From: UMGS1279 sp045540715
GTDB lineage: Bacteria > Bacillota > Clostridia > Oscillospirales > Acutalibacteraceae
Length of the DNA stretch: 64,000 nt
Direction of reading: 5' to 3'
Assembly (NCBI GenBank): GCA_045540715.1
Contig: JAZQHT010000013.1
Span: forward strand, 1 to 64,000
Below are positions 39,638 through 49,012 of this stretch, piece by piece (position 1 is the first letter of the stretch; every line of letters starts with the position of its first letter). The position numbers and the translations under genes are program-made. The notes below the pieces were generated by a model that worked only from the letters and a program-made list of their open reading frames with translations, made no database searches and was not told the DNA's origin.

Positions 39638-40732
39638 TTATACGTTAAATCTAAATAATACAACGTCGCCGTCTTGCATTACGTACTCTTTACCTTCACT
39701 GCGGTATAATCCTTTTTCTTTAACCGCCGCCATAGAGCCGCATGCCATAAGGTCATCAAATGCAACAACCTCTGCCCTAATAAATCCGCGCTCAAAGTCA
39801 GAGTGAATTTTACCTGCTGCTCCCGGTGCTTTTGTACCCTTCTTTATGGTCCAAGCGCGAACCTCAGGGGTACCTGCAGTAAGATAAGAAATAAGACCTA
39901 ATAAATCGTAACAAGTAACAATTAGGCGGTCTAAACCCGATTTCTCCAAACCTAAATCTGCTAAGAATAATTCTTTTTCTTCCGGGTCTAAAGATACGAT
40001 TTGCGATTCAAGTTCGGCACAAATTGGAAGTGCCTTTGCACCTTCACTTTCAGCAATTTTTTTAACTGCTAAAAAGCGTGCGTTATCTTGTATGCCTTTA
40101 GTAAAATCTTCTTCGCTCATATTACAAGCGTAAATAACCGGTTTTAGTGTAAGTAATGGTAAATCAAATAAAAATGCCTGCTCGTTATCATCGGTAGGAA
40201 AACTTCTTGCGGTGTTGCCTTCTTCTAAATGCTTTAGAAGTTTTTCAAAATAGTCAACCTCTGCTTGAAGCTTTTTATCGCCCTTTAATGCCTTTTTGCT
40301 TCTGTCAAGTCTTCTGCCTAAGGTTTCAATATCGGCTAAAATTAATTCTAAATTAATAATTTCAATATCGCGAGATGGATCAACCGACCCTTCAACGTGA
40401 ATAATATCGTCGTTTTCAAAGCAACGAACAACGTGAACAACGGCGTCAACCTCTCTAATATGCGATAAGAACTTATTGCCAAGTCCTTCGCCCTTGCTAG
40501 CTCCTTTTACTAAACCTGCAATATCAACAAATTCAATTGTTGCGGGTGTGTATTTTTCGGGATTATACATTTCGCGAAGTTTATCTAAACGGCTATCGGG
40601 AACGGCAACTATACCAACGTTTGGCTCTATTGTGCAAAACGGAAAGTTTGCCGATTGTGCCCCTGCGTTTGTTATTGCGTTAAAAAGTGTGGACTTACCA
40701 ACGTTGGGTAATCCTACAATACCTAATTTCAT
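39638..40732 (-). CDS. ychF: redox-regulated ribosome-associated ATPase YchF
   Basis: This 364-aa P-loop protein of the Obg/YchF family prefers ATP to GTP and binds ribosomes. It shows GLPNVGKST (G1, residues 7-15), DIAGLVKGASKGEGLGN (G3), the altered NMSE instead of NKxD, and a C-terminal TGS-like domain (IKKGTKAPGAAGKIHSDFERGFIRAEV). The frame reaches 40777, but the ATG at 40732 follows TTAGGAG and is the family start. It is a single gene divergent from hprK. Confidence 0.96.
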   Translation of the reverse strand: MKLGIVGLPNVGKSTLFNAITNAGAQSANFPFCTIEPNVGIVAVPDSRLDKLREMYNPEKYTPATIEFVDIAGLVKGASKGEGLGNKFLSHIREVDAVVHVVRCFENDDIIHVEGSVDPSRDIEIINLELILADIETLGRRLDRSKKALKGDKKLQAEVDYFEKLLKHLEEGNTARSFPTDDNEQAFLFDLPLLTLKPVIYACNMSEEDFTKGIQDNARFLAVKKIAESEGAKALPICAELESQIVSLDPEEKELFLADLGLEKSGLDRLIVTCYDLLGLISYLTAGTPEVRAWTIKKGTKAPGAAGKIHSDFERGFIRAEVVAFDDLMACGSMAAVKEKGLYRSEGKEYVMQDGDVVLFRFNV

Positions 40733-40818
40733 ATTTTTAACTCCTAAAAAATTTGCTATAAAAACATTATAACTCATTTTTAAAAATAAAACAATAGGTT
40801 AAATAAATATAATATAAC

Positions 40819-40847
40819 TTGAAAAATTACGCTATATATATTATAAT
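40819..40847 (+). promoter_or_regulatory. promoter of the hprK operon
   Basis: -35 TTGAAA (40819-40824), 17 nt, -10 TATAAT (40842-40847). A second TATAAT at 40855-40860 lacks a good -35. Confidence 0.7.
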
Positions 40848-40885
40848 TATTGTGTATAATTATACTGTTGTTATGGAGGCGCATT

Positions 40886-41851
40886 ATGAACAGTGGTTTT
40901 ACGGTTACTTTAGAAAAAATTATTAAAGATTTATCGTTAGAAGAAATATATTTACCGTGTGAAGCTAAAGACATTTTAATTTCTAATAATGAAGTTAATA
41001 GACCGGGTCTTCAGCTTTCGGGCTATTATCAATTTTCAGATAACACACGTATTCAAATTATTGGTAAAAGCGAACACAGCTTTTTAATGGATTTACCGCG
41101 CGAAGAATATATTAAACACGTTAACGACTTTTTTGAGAAGAAAATTCCTGCGGTTATAGTCTCTCGTGATTTACCCATTGACGACGAGTTTTTGGCCGCT
41201 GCTAAAAAATACGAGGTTCCACTACTTCGCACAGAAGACAGCACTTCGGGATTTTTATCGGCTTTAATTTCATTTTTAAACGTTCAACTAGCTCCTAGAA
41301 TTACAAGACACGGTGTTTTGGTTGAAGTTTATGGTGAAGGTATTTTAATTTTGGGCGAAAGCGGTGTTGGTAAAAGCGAAACCGCTATTGAGCTTGTTAA
41401 ACGTGGACACCGTCTTATTGCAGATGATGCGGTTGAACTTAGAAAGGTTTCTAATAAATCGCTTGTTGGCTCAAGCCCTGAAAACATCAGGCACTTTATT
41501 GAACTACGCGGCATTGGTATTGTAAATGCAAGCCGTATATTTGGTGTAGGTGCCGTTAAACTTACCGAAAAAATTGATATGGTTATAAATTTAGAACAAT
41601 GGGATTCCAGCAAAACTTACGACAGAATTGGTTTAGATGGCGAAACCACAGAAATTTTAGATATTAAAATTCCATCTTTAACAATTCCCGTAAAGCCCGG
41701 TCGTAACCTTGCGGTTATTATTGAGGTTGCTTCTATGAACAACCGTCAGAAAAAACTTGGCTATAACGCCGCACACGACCTATTAAGCAAACTTGGCATG
41801 GAAAGCGACTTTACTGATAAAGTAGAAGAAAACGTTGATCCGTTCCAATAA
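40886..41851 (+). CDS. hprK: HPr kinase/phosphorylase
   Basis: This 321-aa enzyme phosphorylates HPr on Ser46 and also removes the phosphate, the key switch of carbon catabolite control in Firmicutes. It has an N-terminal MurF-like domain, then P-loop GESGVGKSETA (157-167) and the HprK signature ELRGIGIVNASRIFGVGAV. The ATG at 40886 follows GGAGG. The frame is open 36 bases upstream without a ribosome site. It leads the operon with a ROK kinase, murB, rapZ, whiA and dnaE. Confidence 0.96.
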   Translation: MNSGFTVTLEKIIKDLSLEEIYLPCEAKDILISNNEVNRPGLQLSGYYQFSDNTRIQIIGKSEHSFLMDLPREEYIKHVNDFFEKKIPAVIVSRDLPIDDEFLAAAKKYEVPLLRTEDSTSGFLSALISFLNVQLAPRITRHGVLVEVYGEGILILGESGVGKSETAIELVKRGHRLIADDAVELRKVSNKSLVGSSPENIRHFIELRGIGIVNASRIFGVGAVKLTEKIDMVINLEQWDSSKTYDRIGLDGETTEILDIKIPSLTIPVKPGRNLAVIIEVASMNNRQKKLGYNAAHDLLSKLGMESDFTDKVEENVDPFQ

Positions 41852-41872
41852 GCAAAGAAAGAAGGACAAATT

Positions 41873-42829
41873 ATGTATTCTATAGGTATTGATTTAGGTG
41901 GCACTAATATAGCAGTTGGTGTTGTGGACGAAAATTATAATATAGTTGGCAAAGCAAAGATTAAAACCGAAAGTTCTCGTGGTGCCAAGGCTGTTATTGC
42001 AGATATGGCAAAGGCCGCAAAACTTGCAGTAGAAGATGCCGGTTTAAAACTAGACGATATTACTGCAGTTGGTATTGGTTGCCCCGGTTCTATTAATACA
42101 GAAACAGGCGAAGTTTATTATTCTAACAATTTAGAGTGGGAACATATATTTTTAACCGAAGAAATTAGAAAATATCTTGATAAACCCACATATATTGATA
42201 ATGACGCCAACTCTGCAGCATACGGCGAATTTTTAGCAGGTGCAGGCAAAGGCAGTAAAAACTTTATTGCAATTACTCTTGGCACCGGTGTTGGTAGCGG
42301 TATTATTATAGACGGTAAAATTGTAACCGGCACAACCTACGGCGGTGGCGAACTAGGCCACACCGTTATTGTGGTTGATGGTGCAAAATGTACTTGTGGC
42401 AGACGCGGTTGTTATGAAGCTTATGCTTCTGCTACCGGTTTAATTAGACAAACCAAAGAAAAGATGCTTGAGTGCAAAGACAGTATTATGTGGCAACTTT
42501 GCCAAAACGATATTAATAACGTTAACGGCAGAACTGCTTACGACGGCCAACGCAAAAACGACAAAGCGGCTGACGAAGTTGTTAATATGTACGAAAAATA
42601 CGTAGCATGCGGCATTACAAACGCTATGAACATTTTTGAACCCGACGTTATTTGTCTTGGCGGCGGTGTTTCAAAAGAGGGTGATAATATTTTAACCCCC
42701 GTGCTTAAATACGTTGATGCTGAACGTTTTGGCAGAATTAACGAAAGAAAAACAGATATTAAAATTGCAGAGCTTGGCAACGATGCAGGTATTATCGGCG
42801 CTGCAATGCTTTATAAATTACACAAATAA
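41873..42829 (+). CDS. ROK-family glucokinase
   Basis: This 318-aa kinase phosphorylates glucose at the cost of ATP. It has an N-terminal phosphate-1 motif (GIDLGGTNIAVGVVD), catalytic Asp in DNDANSAAYGE, and the ROK zinc motif CTCGRRGCYEAYAS (about 181-194). Binding-site Glu/His are in GGGELGHTVI. It lies 21 bp after hprK, coupling sugar phosphorylation to catabolite control. Confidence 0.92.
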   Translation: MYSIGIDLGGTNIAVGVVDENYNIVGKAKIKTESSRGAKAVIADMAKAAKLAVEDAGLKLDDITAVGIGCPGSINTETGEVYYSNNLEWEHIFLTEEIRKYLDKPTYIDNDANSAAYGEFLAGAGKGSKNFIAITLGTGVGSGIIIDGKIVTGTTYGGGELGHTVIVVDGAKCTCGRRGCYEAYASATGLIRQTKEKMLECKDSIMWQLCQNDINNVNGRTAYDGQRKNDKAADEVVNMYEKYVACGITNAMNIFEPDVICLGGGVSKEGDNILTPVLKYVDAERFGRINERKTDIKIAELGNDAGIIGAAMLYKLHK

Positions 42830-42842
42830 TTAGGAGAATTCG

Positions 42843-43739
42843 ATGGATTATATATCGATATTCGAACAACTGAACTTGCCTTATCGCGAAAACGAGCCGA
42901 TGAGTAAACACACCACCTTTAAAATTGGTGGTCCTTGTGATTTTCTTGTTGAGCCCTATTCTATTAGCGAGGTTAAAGAGTTAGTATCTTTACTTAAAAA
43001 AAACAACCTTAAATATTTTGTTATGGGTAACGGCAGTAATCTGCTTGTATCTGACCTTGGCATTGAAGGAGCAGTAATTAAAATTGGCCCTAATATGTCT
43101 AATATGACGGTTGAAAATAACCTTGTAACCGTAGAAGCAGGTGCTAGACTTTCTGCGCTATGCAGTTTGTGTTTAGAACATTCCCTTTCGGGTCTTCAAT
43201 TTGCTTGGGGAATTCCGGGTACTGTTGGCGGCGCAATTTATATGAACGCAGGGGCTTACGGTGGCGAAATTAAGCAGGTTATTGATACTTGCACCTATTT
43301 AAGTGCAGATGGCGAAATTATAACCGCTACTGCCGATGAATTGGAACTTGGTTATCGCGACAGTATTTTTAAAAGAAACGGTGGAATTATACTTTCAGCC
43401 ACCTTTAAATTAAATTTAGGCAACAAAAACGAAATTAGGCTTGAAATGGACGGTCTTATTGAAAGAAGAAAATTAAAACAGCCTTTAGAATTTCCAAGCG
43501 CAGGTTCAACCTTTAAACGCCCTGAAGGTAATTTTGCAGGCACTTTAATTGAACAGGCCGGCTTAAAGGGTGTTTCTGTTGGCGGCGCAGAAGTTTCTGT
43601 TAAACACGCAGGCTTTATTATTAATAAGGGCGGTGCTACCGCAAGCGACGTTAGACGTCTAATTGAAAAGGTTAAAGAAGAAGTCTTTTTACAAAACAGT
43701 ATAAGACTTGAAACGGAAGTTATTTTTATAGGAAGGTAA
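42843..43739 (+). CDS. murB: UDP-N-acetylenolpyruvoylglucosamine reductase
   Basis: This 298-aa FAD enzyme makes UDP-MurNAc for peptidoglycan with NADPH. It has N-terminal NTFKIGGPCDFLVEP-like and GNGSNLLVSD motifs, GIPGTVGGAIYMNAGAYGGE for FAD, the Tyr/Arg of YRDSIFK, the proton-donor Ser in FPSAGSTFKRP and a final Glu in RLETEVIFIG. Length and motifs are those of type II MurB, lacking the extra C-terminal insert. Confidence 0.96.
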   Translation: MDYISIFEQLNLPYRENEPMSKHTTFKIGGPCDFLVEPYSISEVKELVSLLKKNNLKYFVMGNGSNLLVSDLGIEGAVIKIGPNMSNMTVENNLVTVEAGARLSALCSLCLEHSLSGLQFAWGIPGTVGGAIYMNAGAYGGEIKQVIDTCTYLSADGEIITATADELELGYRDSIFKRNGGIILSATFKLNLGNKNEIRLEMDGLIERRKLKQPLEFPSAGSTFKRPEGNFAGTLIEQAGLKGVSVGGAEVSVKHAGFIINKGGATASDVRRLIEKVKEEVFLQNSIRLETEVIFIGR

Positions 43740-43742
43740 CAA

Positions 43743-44603
43743 ATGGAATTACTTATTGTAACAGGTATGTCAGGGGCAGGTAAATCTTCGGCGGCAAACG
43801 CTTTAGAAGATTTAGGTTATTACTGCGTTGATAATATTCCCCCCTTACTTATTCCCTCTTTTGTTGATTTATCAAAAAGGGGTAACTTTCCTATACCCAA
43901 AATTGCAATAGTAACAGATACCCGCGGTGGCGAACTTTTTAATAATATAATTTCAATTTTAGATGAATTAAAAGCAAGCGGCACAGATTTTAATATTTTG
44001 TTTTTAGACGCTAACGATAACGAGCTTGTTCGTCGTTATAACGAAACAAGAAGAAAACACCCTCTTGCAGAAAAAGATAATATAACGGTTGAAAATGCCG
44101 TAAAAAAAGAACGTCAGTTGTTATCTAACTTGCGTGCAAGAGCAAACTTTGTTATTGATTCTTCAAGCATTAGCGCAGGACAACTTAAAAAGCAGCTTAT
44201 TAATCTTTTTAACAACGATAACAAGGGTGTATTAAATATTCAGGTGGCTTCTTTTGGCTATAAATACGGCGCTGTTAACGACGCAAACTTAGTTTTTGAC
44301 GTGCGCCCTTTTGAAAACCCTTATTATATACCTGAGCTTAGAAAACTAACCGGTTTAGATGAAGAAGTTTATAACTTTGTTTTTGGTTTTGAAGACACCA
44401 ACAAATTTGCAGAAAAAATTATAGATTTATTAGACTATTCAATTCCTTTATACATTAATGAAGGTAAAAGCCAACTAATAATTGCATTTGGTTGCACGGG
44501 CGGTAAACACCGTAGCGTTGCTTTTGCCGAACTTATTTATAAAGATTTATTAGAAAAAGGATATAAGGTTAACGTTAACCACAGAGATATTGAAAAGGTT
44601 TAA
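43743..44603 (+). CDS. rapZ: RNase adapter/nucleotide-binding protein RapZ (YvcJ)
   Basis: This 286-aa P-loop protein has Walker A GMSGAGKSSA (8-17), DTRGGELF, and the C-terminal half with FGCTGGKHRSVAFAE, all typical of RapZ/YvcJ. In Firmicutes it occurs in the conserved rapZ-(cuvA)-whiA cluster. Here the intervening mgfK/cuvA (yvcK) gene is missing and whiA follows directly by 3 bp. The Firmicute role is less clear than the GlmS control described in enterobacteria. Confidence 0.95.
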   Translation: MELLIVTGMSGAGKSSAANALEDLGYYCVDNIPPLLIPSFVDLSKRGNFPIPKIAIVTDTRGGELFNNIISILDELKASGTDFNILFLDANDNELVRRYNETRRKHPLAEKDNITVENAVKKERQLLSNLRARANFVIDSSSISAGQLKKQLINLFNNDNKGVLNIQVASFGYKYGAVNDANLVFDVRPFENPYYIPELRKLTGLDEEVYNFVFGFEDTNKFAEKIIDLLDYSIPLYINEGKSQLIIAFGCTGGKHRSVAFAELIYKDLLEKGYKVNVNHRDIEKV

Positions 44604-44606
44604 AAT

Positions 44607-45497
44607 ATGTCATTTTCAAGTAAAGTGAAAACTGAATTATGCAAAATTGATGCGCCTTATTGTTGCAAATATGCCGAGTGCTACGGTAGTTTGCTTTCTT
44701 CAAAGGCGCTTAAATTTACCCCTTTTGTGATTCAATCTGAAAATGAAGACGTTATTGAACATATAAAACAAAGTTGCAAAAAGTTTTTTGGGACAAGCTT
44801 TACCCTTTCTTCTTTTGGCAACAAAAAAGATATTTTTAGTTTAACTTGTAGTGATAAAGAAGCAAAAGCCATAAAAGACGCACTTTTAATGGGCGAAAAA
44901 ACCGTTATTCAAAATAACATTATTGCCGATGACTGTTGCAAAGTTTCTTTTATAAGAGGTGTTTTTCTTTCTTGTGGATATATTGACGAACCCGAAAAGA
45001 ATTACAATTTAGAATTTGTTTTTTCTGACCTTACCTTAGCTTATGAGGTTGAACAAATTTTAGAAGAACTGGGCTTTACTCCAAAGTGGTCGCAAAGGCA
45101 TAATTACGCGGTTTTATATTTTAAAGAGAGCGAAAAAATTGAAGATATTTTAGCCCTTATGGGAGCAACCGAAAAAATGCTTGAACTTGCCGAAATTAAG
45201 GTTGTGAAAGACATTAGAAATAATCTTAACCGCACAACCAATTTTATGTCGGCAAATATAGGAAAGGCTGTAAATGCGGCGGTAGATCAAAAAAACGCTA
45301 TACAAGCTTTAAAAGACGCAAGGCTTTTTTACACGCTTTCACCCGAACTTATTGAAGCGGCAGAACTAAGGCTTCAATACCCCGAAAGTTCGCTGCAAGA
45401 AATTTTAGAAGAAAGTAATCTTCCGCTTTCTAAGAGTGGTCTTAACCACAGATTGCAAAAACTTATAAAAATCGCTCAGCAGAAAGGACTAATATAA
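44607..45497 (+). CDS. whiA: DNA-binding protein WhiA
   Basis: This 296-aa protein has an N-terminal LAGLIDADG-derived region (RGVFLSCGYIDEPEKNYNLEFVF, about 116-138) and a C-terminal helix-turn-helix (LQEILEESNLPLSKSGLNHRLQKL). The family controls or supports cell division and chromosome segregation in Gram-positive bacteria. It sits between rapZ and dnaE with gaps of 3 bp. Confidence 0.95.
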   Translation: MSFSSKVKTELCKIDAPYCCKYAECYGSLLSSKALKFTPFVIQSENEDVIEHIKQSCKKFFGTSFTLSSFGNKKDIFSLTCSDKEAKAIKDALLMGEKTVIQNNIIADDCCKVSFIRGVFLSCGYIDEPEKNYNLEFVFSDLTLAYEVEQILEELGFTPKWSQRHNYAVLYFKESEKIEDILALMGATEKMLELAEIKVVKDIRNNLNRTTNFMSANIGKAVNAAVDQKNAIQALKDARLFYTLSPELIEAAELRLQYPESSLQEILEESNLPLSKSGLNHRLQKLIKIAQQKGLI

Positions 45498-45500
45498 GCT

Positions 45501-48500
45501 ATGTTTACCCACCTACACTTACACACCGAATATAGTTTATTAGACGGCGCTTGTCGAATTGACAGGCTTTTTGAACGCGCCAAAGAATTAGGACAAACAA
45601 GTGTTGCTATTACCGACCACGGCGTAATGTATGGCGCTTTAAACTTTTATAAAACCGCAAAAAAACATAATATAAAACCAATTATCGGTTGTGAAGTTTA
45701 CGTGTCGCGCGGATCACGTTTTGACAGAAAACGTGAGGTTGGAGTTAAAGAATATTCCCACCTTATTTTGCTTTGCGAAAATAACGAGGGGTATCAAAAC
45801 CTAATTAAAATGGTTTCTTTAGGTTTTACCGAAGGGTTTTATACAAAACCCCGTGTAGATAAAGAATTACTTAAAAAATATTCAAAGGGACTAATTTGTC
45901 TTTCGGCTTGTTTAGCCGGCGAAGTGCCTAATAATTTGCTTTACGGCAAATATGAAGAAGCCAAAGCGGCCGCTTTATTTTATAAAGAAACTTTTGGCGA
46001 AAACAATTTCTTTTTAGAAATTCAAGACCACGGCTTAGAAGAAGAAAAAGCAATTAATCCCCTTCTTATTCGTTTGTCTAAAGAAATTAACGTTCCAATT
46101 GTTGCTACTAACGACGTGCATTATATTAATAAAGACGATGCACTAATGCAAAAGGTTTTAATTGCAATTGGAACAGGCAAAAAATTAAGCGATGACAGTC
46201 CGCTTAACTTTAAAACTAACGAATTTTATTTAAAAAGCGAAGAAGAAATGCTTTCGCTTTATCCAAATAACCCTGAATTTATTTATAATACAAACAAAAT
46301 TGCCGAGCGTTGCAAGGTTGATTTTGAGTTTCATAAATTAAAACTTCCGGTTTTTGATTTAGGAGATAAAGACCACGGCGAATATTTAAGAGAATTAAGT
46401 TATAGTGGTCTTAAAAAGAATTATAGTAATATAACCGACGAACTAACAAATAGATTAGAGCACGAACTTTCTACCATTATAAAAATGGGCTTTACCGACT
46501 ATTTTTTAATTGTTGCGGATTACGTTAATTTTGCAAAAAATAAGGGTATTGCAGTAGGACCCGGTCGTGGATCGGGTGCAGGCAGTTTGGTTGCATATTG
46601 CATTGGTATTACGGGTATTGACCCAATTAAGTATAATCTACTTTTTGAAAGATTTTTAAACCCCGAACGCGTTTCTATGCCCGACTTTGATATTGACTTT
46701 TGCTTTAATAGACGCGGCGAAGTTATTGATTACGTTAATAAAAAATATGGTTATGATCACGTAGCGCAGATTATTACCTTTGGAACAATGGCGGCAAAAG
46801 CGGCAATTAGAGACGTTGGCAGGGTTATGGATTTACCATATAACCTATGCGACAGGGTTGCAAAGGCAGTTCCAAACGAACTTGATATTACAATTGAAAA
46901 GGCCGAACAAACCGAAGATTTTAAAAATCTTATGGAAGAAGACGACCAAATTAAAGAACTTGTAAATATGGCTAAAAAGGTTGAAGGTATGCCAAGACAT
47001 ACTTCAATGCACGCGGCAGGTGTTGTTATATCTGATAAACCCGTTAGCAGTTACGTTCCACTTGCTTTAAGTGATAAGGACGATGCTATTGTTACCCAAT
47101 TTACAATGACCGAACTTGAAGAATTAGGGCTGCTTAAAATGGACTTTTTAGCCCTTAGAAACCTAACGGTTATTTCTGATACCGAAAAATTAGTTAAAAA
47201 GCACAACCCCAGTTTTAATATTGATAATATTCCTTACGACGATGAAGAAACCTTTAAAATGATGGCCGGTGGCGGTACTGAAGGTGTCTTCCAGTTTGAA
47301 TCTGAGGGTATGAAGCAATTAATGCGCAAATTAAAGCCCAATTCTATTGAAGACCTTATTGCCGCAATTTCGCTTTATCGTCCGGGACCAATGCAGTATA
47401 TTCCAAAATTCATTAAAAACCGCCAAAATCCAAAAGAAATAGTATATCCCACCCCACTTCTTAAACCTATTTTAGACGTTACTTTTGGTTGCATAGTTTA
47501 TCAAGAACAGGTTATGCAAATTTTTAGAGATTTGGCGGGTTATTCACTTGGTCGCGCTGATATTGTGCGCCGTGCAATGAGCAAGAAAAAACACGACGTT
47601 TTAATGAAGGAAAAGCAAGCCTTTTTATATGGAGACAAAGACGAGAATGGTAACATATTATGTATAGGTGCTGTAAATAACGGTGTGCCCGAAAATGAAG
47701 CACTTAAACTTTACGATGAAATTACCGCCTTTTCTTCTTATGCCTTTAATAAATCGCACGCAGCGGCTTATTCGGTTGTGGCATATCAAACTGCATATTT
47801 AAAATGCCACTACGAAAAAGAATATATGGCTTCACTTCTTACAAGCGTTCTTTCTAATGAAGAAAAGGTTATTAGATATACCACCGAGTGTAACGCTTTA
47901 AATATTCCGGTGCTTATGCCTTCAATTAATGAAAGCTTTAGAGATTTTAATGCAACCAAAAAAGGTATTCGTTTTGGACTTCTTGCAATTAAAAACTTAG
48001 GCGAAGGCGTTATTGACTCTATAATTAAAGAAAGAGATTTAAACGGCCCATTTACTTCTTATTACGATTTTTGTTATAGATTATATGGCAGAGATTTTAA
48101 TAAGCGTGCCCTTGAAGGCCTTATTAAATGCGGCTCACTTGACAATTTAGATGCCAACCGTCGCCAAATGCTTCAAACAATTGACGTTATTTTTGAAGTT
48201 GTTGAAGCCGAAAAGAAAGGCGAACTTTCGGGTCAGCTATCTTTCTTTGGCGAAGGTATTTTGCAAGAAAAACGCGAATTTACCTTGCCCGACGTTAAAG
48301 AGCTTGAAAGAAAAGATATGCTTTTATTTGAAAAAGAATCAACCGGTCTTTATCTTTCGGGGCATCCGCTAAAAGATTACGAAGGCTATATCAATTCTAT
48401 AAAGGTTGATAAAATTGCCGACATTTTAAATAACAAGTATAACGACGGTGATACTGTAACGGTGGTAGTTTTACTTAATAATATGAACGCAAAGCTTACC

Positions 48501-48932
48501 AAAACCGGCAAAAGTATGGCATTTTTAACGGTTGAAGATGCTAGCGGCAGTATGAGTGTTACGGTATTCCCCCGCCAATATACAGAAAACGTTGAAACCT
48601 TAGTTAACAGCAACGTTATTAAAATTACAGGTAAAGTTTCTTTAAGAGAAGAACGCCCAAATGAACTTATTGCAGAAAGCGTTGAAGCGGTGCTTCGTCC
48701 TAAAGCAAACTTTTCAAAACTTTATATAAGAACCAATTCTTACGACACCGAAAAACTAAATATAATTCCCACTATTATTACCGATGACTTTGGCGCTCAA
48801 GTAATAATTGTGTTTTCTGACACAAACAAACGCGTTTTATATAAGCGCTTCGCTAATTTTACAAAAAATAGCGCAGATTTTGAAAAATTATGTGAAATTT
48901 TCGGTGAAAACAACGTAAAAATTGTTGAATAA
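45501..48932 (+). CDS. dnaE: DNA polymerase III subunit alpha (DnaE)
   Basis: This 1143-aa replicative polymerase has an N-terminal PHP domain (HLHTEYSLLDG at residues 4-14) and the polymerase palm with GPGRGSGAGSLVAY and the catalytic pair in PDFDID (394-399). A fingers/tau-binding region, helix-hairpin-helix (EGLIKCGSLDNL) and a C-terminal OB fold (about 980-1060) follow. It is DnaE and not PolC, since no embedded exonuclease is present. The end overlaps the -35 box of pfkA. Confidence 0.97.
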   Translation: MFTHLHLHTEYSLLDGACRIDRLFERAKELGQTSVAITDHGVMYGALNFYKTAKKHNIKPIIGCEVYVSRGSRFDRKREVGVKEYSHLILLCENNEGYQNLIKMVSLGFTEGFYTKPRVDKELLKKYSKGLICLSACLAGEVPNNLLYGKYEEAKAAALFYKETFGENNFFLEIQDHGLEEEKAINPLLIRLSKEINVPIVATNDVHYINKDDALMQKVLIAIGTGKKLSDDSPLNFKTNEFYLKSEEEMLSLYPNNPEFIYNTNKIAERCKVDFEFHKLKLPVFDLGDKDHGEYLRELSYSGLKKNYSNITDELTNRLEHELSTIIKMGFTDYFLIVADYVNFAKNKGIAVGPGRGSGAGSLVAYCIGITGIDPIKYNLLFERFLNPERVSMPDFDIDFCFNRRGEVIDYVNKKYGYDHVAQIITFGTMAAKAAIRDVGRVMDLPYNLCDRVAKAVPNELDITIEKAEQTEDFKNLMEEDDQIKELVNMAKKVEGMPRHTSMHAAGVVISDKPVSSYVPLALSDKDDAIVTQFTMTELEELGLLKMDFLALRNLTVISDTEKLVKKHNPSFNIDNIPYDDEETFKMMAGGGTEGVFQFESEGMKQLMRKLKPNSIEDLIAAISLYRPGPMQYIPKFIKNRQNPKEIVYPTPLLKPILDVTFGCIVYQEQVMQIFRDLAGYSLGRADIVRRAMSKKKHDVLMKEKQAFLYGDKDENGNILCIGAVNNGVPENEALKLYDEITAFSSYAFNKSHAAAYSVVAYQTAYLKCHYEKEYMASLLTSVLSNEEKVIRYTTECNALNIPVLMPSINESFRDFNATKKGIRFGLLAIKNLGEGVIDSIIKERDLNGPFTSYYDFCYRLYGRDFNKRALEGLIKCGSLDNLDANRRQMLQTIDVIFEVVEAEKKGELSGQLSFFGEGILQEKREFTLPDVKELERKDMLLFEKESTGLYLSGHPLKDYEGYINSIKVDKIADILNNKYNDGDTVTVVVLLNNMNAKLTKTGKSMAFLTVEDASGSMSVTVFPRQYTENVETLVNSNVIKITGKVSLREERPNELIAESVEAVLRPKANFSKLYIRTNSYDTEKLNIIPTIITDDFGAQVIIVFSDTNKRVLYKRFANFTKNSADFEKLCEIFGENNVKIVE

Positions 48933-48953
48933 TAAAATTACTTGTGATATAAT
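48925..48953 (+). promoter_or_regulatory. promoter of pfkA with downstream inverted repeat
   Basis: -35 TTGAAT (48925-48930, overlapping the dnaE stop), 17 nt, extended -10 TGA-TATAAT (48948-48953). Just past the expected start lies the inverted repeat GGTTCA-CTTTT-TGAACT (48964-48980), a possible operator or leader hairpin. Confidence 0.75.
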
Positions 48954-49012
48954 TTTCAAAAATGGTTCACTTTTTGAACTAATTAGTTTTTTCTTTTTTG
49001 GAGTGGTTTTTT

